Assembly: GCA_036337765.1 (NCBI GenBank)
Contig: JAYZDP010000139.1
Span: forward strand, 1 to 64,000
Reading direction: 5' to 3'
From: JAYZDP01 sp036337765
Lineage (GTDB): Bacteria; Acidobacteriota; Thermoanaerobaculia; Multivoradales; Multivoraceae
Length of the DNA stretch: 64,000 nt
Shown here: positions 1-6,983 of the stretch, in pieces
Layout of the letters: each line of letters starts with the position of its first letter
How positions within the stretch are numbered: position 1 is the first letter of the stretch
Notes under the pieces: model-generated
The model's database searches: none
What the model was told of the DNA's origin: nothing
The model's input: only the letters and a program-made list of their open reading frames with translations
Made by a program: the position numbers and the translations under genes

Positions 1-384
1 CGATTCAATTCGGACAGTAGTCGAAGCGTAGCGCCTCTGGGTTGATCCTCAGCAGTGGGTGTCCGATTTGAGCTCGGTCTGCCTCCTTTCGTCGGTTGCT
101 TCTACTCGGTTGTCGTCGTGGCTGTGGCAGGTGTGGGAGCCGGCCGGCCGGCTCCCAAGCGGCTGTGGGAATCGTTCTCACGATTTCCATAGGCGCGGCA
201 CCTTCCATAGCCATCCCCGGTTTGGTCACGGGGTCTCCTTCGGTGTCGTCCGGTCCGGGGCCGGCGCTGGGCGCGTTTGCGCCGCATCGACTCGCCCTGC
301 GTTTCGACCGAAAACTCGAGTCCGCGTTCTGGCCATCTCCGGCAGAGATGTAGGGCCGGACCCTTGTGACCTAGGCCCTAGAGT
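1..384. other. gene-free left edge of the exopolysaccharide locus
   Basis: No convincing gene is visible. The short open frames on both strands have low-complexity, Arg/Pro/Ser-rich translations with no recognisable domain. The stretch lies downstream of the Wza-type gene that ends at 385 and contains a perfect 22-bp palindrome at 135-156. No T-rich intrinsic terminator is seen. Confidence 0.6.
135..156. repeat. perfect 22-bp GC palindrome
   Basis: GGGAGC, then CGGCCGGCCG, then GCTCCC reads identically on both strands, so the RNA of either strand could form a strong hairpin. It lies 229 bp beyond the stop of the exporter gene and has no T-tract, so it is not a classical terminator. A transcription pause, REP-like element or protein site are all possible. 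Confidence 0.6.
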
Positions 385-1263
385 CTAGAAGAACCACTCA
401 CCCACGACGATCGTATCGTTCTTGTCGAGCATGATATCGGCCGCCTTGCCCTTTCGAATCTTCTTGAGGTCCAGGTTGATCCTGTCATGGCCGCCGTCGG
501 CTCGCCGACGGACGATGTGCACTTTGCTCCGGTTGGCCCTTTCCGTGGGTCCGCCTGCAGCACTGACGGCCTGCAGCACGGTGATGCCCTCGCTTTCAGA
601 GAACTCAACAGCACCAGGGTTCCGGACCGCCCCGGTAACGTAAACCCTCTGCGTTCGTGCCTGCTGCACAATGAGAATGTCGCCAGGCTCAAGGACGATG
701 TTGCTGGCCACGTCGCCCTCGCTGAGTACGTCGATGTTTATCGCGAGGCGCTGCTGCTGATCGTTCTTCCCGCCCCGCAAGACAAGAATCTCCCGACCAA
801 CATCATCGCGTCTCAGTCCACCCGCGGCACTGATCATCTCGAGGAGAGTCCCCTGTCCGATCAACGGGTAGATGCCCGGACTCTGGATCGCTCCCTGAAG
901 CGAAACCGAACTGCTGATGAATTCCTCTACAAAAACGGAGACTTGAGGATCGTTGATGAGGTCTCTCTCAGCCAGCATCCGGGCAATCTCGGCCGCGGCC
1001 TCTTGCGGGGTGAGGTCGGCAATGCGAAAGGTCACTAGCAGAGGTATTGAGATTGTTCCATCCCTCAAGACCCGAACTTCCCGGTCGAGCTCGTCGTGCC
1101 GGAACACATCGATCCGCAGGACGTCGCGCGGTCCGATCCGATACTCGCCACTCAAGCCGGTCTGTCGGGGCTCAGCCTCCTGTCCCGGCTCAGCTACCAC
1201 GAAGGGGCCGAACCCCAGACACGTGATCGCAACCGTCACGATTGTTAGCGCGCTACCCTTCAT
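385..1263 (-). CDS. Wza-type polysaccharide export protein (SLBB)
   Basis: A 292-residue exported protein. The first ~24 residues form a signal peptide. Then comes a polysaccharide-export (Poly_export) domain starting at GEYRIGPRDVLRI (about residues 40-115), followed by two SLBB beta-grasp segments (LQGAIQSPGIYPL near 120 and VYVTGAVRNPGAVEF near 205). The protein ends in a Trp-Phe-Phe tail, as many outer-membrane polysaccharide exporters do. The family forms the outer-membrane or periplasmic channel through which capsule or exopolysaccharide leaves the cell, docking on a Wzc-like inner-membrane protein, and a Wzc homologue is encoded at 6984-9398. There is no obvious lipobox Cys, so anchoring may be by the C-terminal helix. 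It is the last gene of the minus-strand polysaccharide cluster, 38 bp after the beta-barrel gene. Confidence 0.88.
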   Translation of the reverse strand: MKGSALTIVTVAITCLGFGPFVVAEPGQEAEPRQTGLSGEYRIGPRDVLRIDVFRHDELDREVRVLRDGTISIPLLVTFRIADLTPQEAAAEIARMLAERDLINDPQVSVFVEEFISSSVSLQGAIQSPGIYPLIGQGTLLEMISAAGGLRRDDVGREILVLRGGKNDQQQRLAINIDVLSEGDVASNIVLEPGDILIVQQARTQRVYVTGAVRNPGAVEFSESEGITVLQAVSAAGGPTERANRSKVHIVRRRADGGHDRINLDLKKIRKGKAADIMLDKNDTIVVGEWFF

Positions 1264-1301
1264 AGGCCTAGACTAGCCTGTTCGTCACCGACGGGACGCA
1301 C

Positions 1302-2573
1302 TCACCCCCACGGCGCACCACTCTTAGAGCCAAATGTGAGACCCATCGTGAAGGTGGCAAAGCTCCGATTCAAACCTGCGTCCACGGCCGAATACTCCGT
1401 TTCGCGGGCGCTGGCTTGCAGCACTATGCCCCGACCAAAGTGCACGCGAACGGTTCCCCCAACCGAATCAAGGTCCTCGTTTCGCGTAGTAGCGCTTTCG
1501 CCCCCTGTGTAGTCGTTGTTCCCCCTCTCATAGAACAGGCGGACACTGGTGTTGGACGAGAGGCCCAATTCTGCAGCGATGCCTAGCGCGTCGTCTTGGT
1601 AGTACACCCACGTGGGGTCGAGCGAATACACGAGGTTACTGCGACCGAAGACCTGAAGCTGCCATCGAGGCGAGGTTCGCCAGGCGAAACCGAAGTCGCC
1701 TGACTCTTCGTCGTAGGCGACGAATCGAGACCCGACCTCCGGTTCGAGCTCGCGAAGAGCCAGGTTCGCGTCGAAGTAGAAAGGGTGGGCGTCATAGTGG
1801 AACTGAAGCAACGGGGCCACGCCAGAATTGGAGCGGTCGTTCGTCGACGAGTCGAAATCTGCCGCCGAATCCTCGACGCCCAGCGCGATCGAAAGACCCC
1901 GGGGAAGCTCGAGGCGAAACCCGGCTCGTAAGAGCTCCTCATCCCGCTCCTGGTCAACGAAAGTCACTCCCAGTGCAGCGATTGGTTCCGAGTACTCGTA
2001 GCGCCGCGGCTCGGCGGCGCCAAAGAGCGAAACGCCGCGACCGAGGTCGACCTCGAAAGACACTACGCCGTAGCCGATGTGGTTTGTGACGCGCCGATTT
2101 AGCTCTCCGCTGAAAAAGTCGTCTCTCTCTTCCTGGCGTGCGGAGAGCTCGAGCCCAATGCGACCGTAGTTGGAAAACAGGCCGACTCCATAGCTGAAGT
2201 TGAGCTGATTGCGCTCTGAGTTGTCGAAGTAGGCGCTGTACTCAGGAAGCGCATGTATGGCCACTGTCGTCGGGTTGCCGATTGGGAGGTACCCGCGAAG
2301 GCCTACACCAGCGGTCGCAGTTACGTCGGAGCCGAAAGGCTCCCCTTCGTCAATGTAGCCGATATCGCGCACAGACAGGTATGGGTCCAGCAGCAGCGCA
2401 CCGAGTCGCCACTGCGCCTCCTGCATCGAGCGCTCCAGGGTTTCGGCGATGGACTCGCGTCTCTCCACGAACTCTCCGGGTGCTTGGTATTGCGTGAACT
2501 GCCCAAGCGCGGCGGTCGAACCGAAAAGAGCCACGTACGCCGCCCAAGATGCGGATCGACTCACAACACCCAT
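1302..2573 (-). CDS. outer-membrane beta-barrel protein of the polysaccharide locus
   Basis: About 423 residues. I start at the ATG at 2573: it gives a clean signal peptide (MGVVSRSASW to AALGQ), lies 7 bp after the previous stop and is preceded by AAGGAATGA. An upstream in-frame ATG at 2615 would place a non-signal sequence in front and overlap the neighbouring gene. After a short helical segment (residues ~30-55) the rest is alternating beta-strands rich in aromatics and Asp/Arg loops, ending FATFTMGLTFGSK, which resembles a terminal barrel strand. Proteins of this sort accompany exopolysaccharide loci in deltaproteobacteria and acidobacteria and may assist secretion through the outer membrane. 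The exact family is not recognised, so the role is inferred from position. Confidence 0.75.
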   Translation of the reverse strand: MGVVSRSASWAAYVALFGSTAALGQFTQYQAPGEFVERRESIAETLERSMQEAQWRLGALLLDPYLSVRDIGYIDEGEPFGSDVTATAGVGLRGYLPIGNPTTVAIHALPEYSAYFDNSERNQLNFSYGVGLFSNYGRIGLELSARQEERDDFFSGELNRRVTNHIGYGVVSFEVDLGRGVSLFGAAEPRRYEYSEPIAALGVTFVDQERDEELLRAGFRLELPRGLSIALGVEDSAADFDSSTNDRSNSGVAPLLQFHYDAHPFYFDANLALRELEPEVGSRFVAYDEESGDFGFAWRTSPRWQLQVFGRSNLVYSLDPTWVYYQDDALGIAAELGLSSNTSVRLFYERGNNDYTGGESATTRNEDLDSVGGTVRVHFGRGIVLQASARETEYSAVDAGLNRSFATFTMGLTFGSKSGAPWG

Positions 2574-2580
2574 ATCCACT

Positions 2581-3609
2581 TCATTCCTTGCTATGTGCGC
2601 AGCGAAAGCCGACATCGCTGGCGCCCTTCCCCGGAGAGAGAAAGAGTCTCACCGTAGTCTCAACAGCAGACTCGGCTCCACCTCGAACCACCCGATGGGT
2701 GGTCCCATAGTGGCGTTCAGGATGGCTATTGCCCGGGTACGGTTCGTACCAGGAGACGGTCCACTCCCGAAGTGGGTTGTCGACGGCACCGGGGGTGTTC
2801 ACGGCAGCTTCCCATTCGAACTCACTGGGCAGACGACTCTGGCGCCACGTACAGAAACTCTCTGCCTCTTCAAAGGTGAGGCCCGTCGCGAATGGTCTGC
2901 CGGAGGAAGAGAAGACATGCTCGGGCTTGAATCGGCGGTAAGCCTGGCTGCTGACGGGTGCTCGGTCGATCCAGTATGAGCGCAGCTCTCTCGAGTGCCG
3001 AGGGGTTTGGTTGTAGAACTCCGCCTTCTCTAGAAATACGCCGAAGGAATACGTTCCTGAGGGGACAAGCGACATGCTCCCGGGCTCCGTCCTCGACATT
3101 CTCAGGGCTTCCGGCCCTGTCGGGACATCGACCTGTCGAGCGAGTCCCTCGATCTCCTCGAGTCTCGACGCGACTCTGTCGCGAACCGCCAGAAGACGGG
3201 TCACCCCTGGGGTGCGCTCCTGCTCGTCGCTTCCTTCCAGTGCAGCTGCAATGACCCCCGAAGCTCTCTCATAGCGACCCTGGTCGAGATGGTGCTCGGC
3301 CAATGCCGATGCGAGAGAGATTGGCTTGGTTCGGGTGACAGGTATCGAGAGCTCCATATGAAGGTATTCGGGTGAGATCACCGAGCTTGGGAGATGGACC
3401 GAGGCGTTGTTTTCTTCGAGGGCGACAACCTCCGCCTCGCTAACGGGGACCTTCACCTCAGATGAGTCGGACCCCACCGTCAGGATGTAGAAAACACGAC
3501 CCCGGTCGCCAACGGCAAGACCATCGGCGACGCCCGCATCCAACCTCGCTACCGACCCTTCCCCGCTGAGGAGCGCTGCGATGAGAACGATTGTGTCGCC
3601 GCCCTGCAT
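2581..3609 (-). CDS. SUMF1-fold (formylglycine-enzyme-like) protein
   Basis: A 342-residue protein. Residues ~10-85 look like a small beta domain (SVARLDAGVADGLAVGDRG) of the kind found in trafficking and flagellar accessory proteins. Residues ~90-170 are helical. Residues ~180-340 match the SUMF1/FGE fold, with SLVPSGTYSFG at its start, RLPSEFEWEAA in the middle and a terminal VGFRCA. The paired catalytic cysteines of true formylglycine-generating enzymes are absent (only the Cys of FRCA and one in FCTWRQ remain), so a structural or binding role is more likely than sulfatase activation. No signal peptide is visible. The start overlaps the stop of the PEGA gene (TGATG), so the two are translationally coupled and probably act together in polysaccharide assembly. 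Confidence 0.75.
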   Translation of the reverse strand: MQGGDTIVLIAALLSGEGSVARLDAGVADGLAVGDRGRVFYILTVGSDSSEVKVPVSEAEVVALEENNASVHLPSSVISPEYLHMELSIPVTRTKPISLASALAEHHLDQGRYERASGVIAAALEGSDEQERTPGVTRLLAVRDRVASRLEEIEGLARQVDVPTGPEALRMSRTEPGSMSLVPSGTYSFGVFLEKAEFYNQTPRHSRELRSYWIDRAPVSSQAYRRFKPEHVFSSSGRPFATGLTFEEAESFCTWRQSRLPSEFEWEAAVNTPGAVDNPLREWTVSWYEPYPGNSHPERHYGTTHRVVRGGAESAVETTVRLFLSPGKGASDVGFRCAHSKE

Positions 3610-4424
3610 CAGGACGACCGCTCATCCGACTGGGGCAGCTCCACGAACTCGGCCTCGATCACCCTCGGCTGACCCTCGGACTCCTCCTGTCGATCTCGTT
3701 CCCGGCGACGGATCGCGCCGAGGAGCTCTCCTGGCTCCGAGGCGCCGCTAGATTCCGGTGCTTGAGGGTCCCATGAGGGTTCCGGCGATTCCGAGGAGTC
3801 GCCATCGCCTGGAGCCGGGGGTGAGACCCCCAAGCGGTGTCGGAAGATCCAGGCCAGCGCGCCTACGAGCCCGAACGCCAGAAACGGGAGCGTGCTATTC
3901 CGGTTCGGCCGAGGCGGGTCCTGGGCCTGAGCTTCTTGCATGGGCTCCGGCGTGGACGTCGTCGGTTCCACTAGCTGGTCGACATTCCGAGCTTCCACCT
4001 GCAGAGGCTCGGGTTCAGTTTCGAGTGCGCGTTCGGGTTCGTGTTGGGTGAGGGTTTCCGGTGGGGCCACGTCGTCCACCGGCTCAGAAGGGCCCGGCTC
4101 AGGGAGTCGAACTGAGGGGGGAACAGCGGCAGCCAGTGGAAAGGTCAGTACCATGGGCCCCAGCTCTGCCACTCGCACCGGTTCGACCCTGTGCTGAAAT
4201 CCGGGCTTCGAGAGCCGTAGCTCGAAGTCGCCCGGAGGCACATTCCGGATGACGAGCCGGCCGTCGTGCTCGACGGTACCGAGGCGAACCCCCTGCCAAA
4301 GAACCTCTGCCCCCGGCTCTGACTCGAGAGTCAGGGTCGCTCCACTCTGGGCGGCGAGTCCCGCTCCAAGAACAAGCTCGGCGGCTAGCAACGAAGCCAG
4401 GAGAGCCTGGGCCCGGACGGTCAT
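3609..4424 (-). CDS. PEGA-domain membrane protein
   Basis: A 271-residue protein with a signal peptide (residues 1-25) and a single PEGA domain at ~28-95, recognisable from TLTLESEPGAEVLWQGVRLG and VPPGDFELRLSKPGF. A Pro/Glu-rich linker follows (about 105-180), then a transmembrane helix (LPFLAFGLVGALAWIF, about 184-200) and an acidic, Pro/Ser-rich tail ending in a charged helix with an RRRERDRQEE cluster. PEGA domains are surface or periplasmic beta folds often tied to cell-envelope polymers. Here the topology would put PEGA in the periplasm and the tail in the cytoplasm. Overlaps of 4 bp upstream and 1 bp downstream place it within a coupled run with the TPR and SUMF1-fold genes. The function is not known, but context says exopolysaccharide. 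Confidence 0.75.
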   Translation of the reverse strand: MTVRAQALLASLLAAELVLGAGLAAQSGATLTLESEPGAEVLWQGVRLGTVEHDGRLVIRNVPPGDFELRLSKPGFQHRVEPVRVAELGPMVLTFPLAAAVPPSVRLPEPGPSEPVDDVAPPETLTQHEPERALETEPEPLQVEARNVDQLVEPTTSTPEPMQEAQAQDPPRPNRNSTLPFLAFGLVGALAWIFRHRLGVSPPAPGDGDSSESPEPSWDPQAPESSGASEPGELLGAIRRRERDRQEESEGQPRVIEAEFVELPQSDERSS

Positions 4425-5689
4425 GGTTCGACCTCTTCGACGAGCACCTCGTCGAGCCAGAGAACCCCGGAGAACCGCTTGTCGAGGCGTAGGCTCCGGT
4501 CACGGCGCAGCCGGACTACCACGCGTTCGGTGCCCGTTTCGGTGGCGAAAGACGCCTCGTAGAGCTTCCAATCGGAACTGCCCATGATCGGATCCGTGGA
4601 GGCCAGCCTCGCCCCCGAAGCCGCGACGACCACTTCCATATACGGCCCCTGGTCTCCGCTCAGTCCGAGCGACCGGGCTAAGAACGAGAGCCGATACGAG
4701 CGCGGTACTTCAACGTTAGCAAACTGCTCCAACCCCAAGGCGGTCGGGTTCTCGGCATTCTCAAAGGTGAGACGAGCGCAACCATCGCCCCGCGCGCAGT
4801 CGGGGTCGACCTGCTCGAAGTGCATGCCTGGCAGCTCGGGGATCCGCCACCCGAGACCGGCCTCGCTGAGAGGCGCCTCGAATCCACCGTTCCACAGTGC
4901 GTTCCGGTTCGACTCGAACAGCGGGTCTCGCACGCCACGCTGTGCCATGAACTCCGTCCAGGCTTGGCGAGCGCCTGCCACGTCGCCGCTGGCGGCCAAA
5001 TAGTCGATGAACAGAGAGCCCAACCCGGGGGAGATCTCCTCACCCACCTCGACCAGCTGCGACCAGAGGCCTTGGATCGTTGGCAGCGATTCCTCGTCGC
5101 GAGCCTGTGCGTCGGCCAGGACGAGGCGCAGCAGCTGGCCTAGCGCGGGTGAGTCCTCCGGCCACACTTCGATCACCGTCACGAGATCAGATCCCAAGCC
5201 GCGAAGAAGGCCGTAGGCGGGAGCCCGGAGAGAGGCATCTTCACGGATGGCTTCGGCGAGCGGGGAAAGCGCCGAGTAGGTATTCCCCTCCCGAAGGTAG
5301 AAGTTCGCGAGACGCCAGTGGTAGCGGGATCCTGCCGGGCTGTGCTCGAGGCCACGTCGATAGGCGGCTTCGGCCGAAGAGGCATCGCCGAGAAGCTCCA
5401 GCGCCCGCCCGTGCTCGAAGTGATAGCTCCAGGCGTGAGGATTGAGCTCGATCGCCCAGCCGAGATGGTCTGCGGCAGCGTCGAGATCTCGGCTGCTCGC
5501 ATCGTCTCGGAGCACGAGAGCCAGCCGGTAGTGGAACTCGGGATTGTCGCGATCGATCGCAAGGGCGCTCTCGTAGTCCGAGATCCCACCGGGAACAGAC
5601 AGGCGGAGTGCCCTCCAACGTGCCTGCACAGACCACGCAGAGGCCGCCATGGCCACGACCAGGAGAGCCTTGAGGATTCTCGCAATCAT
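4421..5689 (-). CDS. TPR protein with C-terminal CBM-like domain
   Basis: About 422 residues starting at MIARILKALL. This ATG overlaps the polymerase stop by 4 bp (ATGA) and begins a clean membrane anchor; an in-frame ATG 33 bp upstream lies inside the polymerase gene. Residues ~35-150 contain several TPR-like helical pairs (YESALAIDRDNPEFHYRLA, AEAAYRRGLEHSPAGSRYHW). Residues ~270-420 form a beta-sandwich beginning NALWNGGFEAPLSEAGLGW, the typical opening of carbohydrate-binding CBM4/9-like jelly rolls, and ending SGVLWLDEVLVEE. This pairing of a TPR scaffold with a glycan-binding fold suits a periplasmic assembly factor holding the nascent polysaccharide. Family assignment is by pattern, and the substrate is unknown. 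Confidence 0.75.
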   Translation of the reverse strand: MIARILKALLVVAMAASAWSVQARWRALRLSVPGGISDYESALAIDRDNPEFHYRLALVLRDDASSRDLDAAADHLGWAIELNPHAWSYHFEHGRALELLGDASSAEAAYRRGLEHSPAGSRYHWRLANFYLREGNTYSALSPLAEAIREDASLRAPAYGLLRGLGSDLVTVIEVWPEDSPALGQLLRLVLADAQARDEESLPTIQGLWSQLVEVGEEISPGLGSLFIDYLAASGDVAGARQAWTEFMAQRGVRDPLFESNRNALWNGGFEAPLSEAGLGWRIPELPGMHFEQVDPDCARGDGCARLTFENAENPTALGLEQFANVEVPRSYRLSFLARSLGLSGDQGPYMEVVVAASGARLASTDPIMGSSDWKLYEASFATETGTERVVVRLRRDRSLRLDKRFSGVLWLDEVLVEEVEP

Positions 5690-6975
5690 TGTCGGTCGCC
5701 AGTCGTCGGGGAAGTCCTCCACGGCTCGAGGCTCCAGGCCAGCCCGACGACGGCGAAGAACGTCATCGCCACCGAAGGGATGTACAGGTTGAAGTCGACC
5801 AAGGAGTGCAGAAGCAAGGACAGGATCGAGCCGGCGCAGCCGAGGGCAAGCCCGCTATGCCAAGACCTAGGCGAGGTGAGGAAGACCCGTACGGCTCGCC
5901 ACAACCGCCACACGAGGAAGCTCCAGAGGACCAGAGCCAGCGGTACGCCCCACTCCACGGCAGACTCGAGGTAGTCGTTGTGGGCGTGGTCGAAGCGCAC
6001 TCTCCCCTCCTCGGCCTGATAGGGACGGAAACGCCACTTGTACATGCCCGGGCCCACTCCAGCCACGGGATGGTCCGCCACAAGACCCACAGTCTCGCGG
6101 TAGAGCTTCCATCGACCCTCGGCGCTCAGCTCCGTCTGAGAGAAGCGCTCAAGGAGCGGACCTATGCCGACCACGAGGCCGATCGCCAGAACGAGAACCA
6201 GGAGCAGCGAGGGAACCAGGGGCGTGAGGCTCGCACTTCCGGTACCGCGCCTTCTTGCCACCAGCAGCGCTGCGAGAAACACCAGCGTGGCGCCCAGAAT
6301 GAGGCTTCCGCCCCGCGATCGCGACAGGAGCACCGCAAGGCCCATGGGCGCAAGAGCGAGAAGACCGATCCAGCTCCAGGCCAAGACCTCGGAGGAGCGG
6401 TGGCCACCTCGTGAACGGCGAGCCAGGCCGGTGTACATCGCCCCGATTGCCAGGGGCAGCGAGAGATTCATGAGGCCGGCGAAGTGGTTGCGGTTGACCA
6501 GAGTGCCGTGTGCCATGCTGGTTGCGGCGCCGTCGGGGTCGGGAGAGAGAGCCTGAGCGAGGCCGATAGCTCCTTCCAGAGCTCCGAGGACCAGCAGGAC
6601 GAGCACCACGGTGCGCTGCGCCGACGGGCCAGACACGGAAACGGCCAGAGCAGCGAAGAGGGCAACCCAAGAGAGGGAGGCCACTACGTACCCAAGGGCC
6701 GCTACCGTCGGCTGGAGCCACACCTGCAGAAAGAGAGCGAGACCCACGAGCACGAGCAGGCCGACTCGGAGGTCAGAGAGAAACCCGGTTCCCGAAGAGA
6801 CGACGATGACCGCGAAAGGTATGAGTGTCAGTAGATAGAGGCTGTAGAGAGTCGGAGTCGGAGTCGCCCCCAGATTCCAGAGTCCCCAGGCGTGGACCGC
6901 GACCATCGCAGAGCCGGCGGCGACGAGGGCGGGGGTGGCTCGACCTGCGCGCTCAACGGCACCGAATCGCACCAT
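5686..6975 (-). CDS. O-antigen ligase / Wzy-type polymerase family membrane protein
   Basis: A 429-residue integral membrane protein with roughly ten to twelve hydrophobic helices. It carries the Wzy_C/WaaL hallmarks: an NRNHFAGLMNLSLPLAIG segment near residue 165, and a large periplasmic loop with GRWKLYRETVGL, HPVAGVGPGMYKW and FDHAHNDYLESAVEWG (about 285-345). In Wzy-dependent systems this enzyme polymerises lipid-linked repeat units in the periplasm; the same fold also ligates O-antigen to lipid A. Position between a Wzc-like kinase (9-bp gap) and exporter accessories favours polymerase. Its stop overlaps the next start, so it is in the same operon. Confidence 0.85.
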   Translation of the reverse strand: MVRFGAVERAGRATPALVAAGSAMVAVHAWGLWNLGATPTPTLYSLYLLTLIPFAVIVVSSGTGFLSDLRVGLLVLVGLALFLQVWLQPTVAALGYVVASLSWVALFAALAVSVSGPSAQRTVVLVLLVLGALEGAIGLAQALSPDPDGAATSMAHGTLVNRNHFAGLMNLSLPLAIGAMYTGLARRSRGGHRSSEVLAWSWIGLLALAPMGLAVLLSRSRGGSLILGATLVFLAALLVARRRGTGSASLTPLVPSLLLVLVLAIGLVVGIGPLLERFSQTELSAEGRWKLYRETVGLVADHPVAGVGPGMYKWRFRPYQAEEGRVRFDHAHNDYLESAVEWGVPLALVLWSFLVWRLWRAVRVFLTSPRSWHSGLALGCAGSILSLLLHSLVDFNLYIPSVAMTFFAVVGLAWSLEPWRTSPTTGDRQ

Positions 6976-6983
6976 CCGCTGAC

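Noticed and set aside
1..384. Short genes in the left edge
   Set aside because: Overlapping frames on both strands give Arg/Pro-rich translations without start signals or homology-like patterns.
2581..3609. Active formylglycine-generating enzyme
   Set aside because: The catalytic Cys pair is missing and no intact sulfatase with a C/S-x-P-x-R motif is present in the window.
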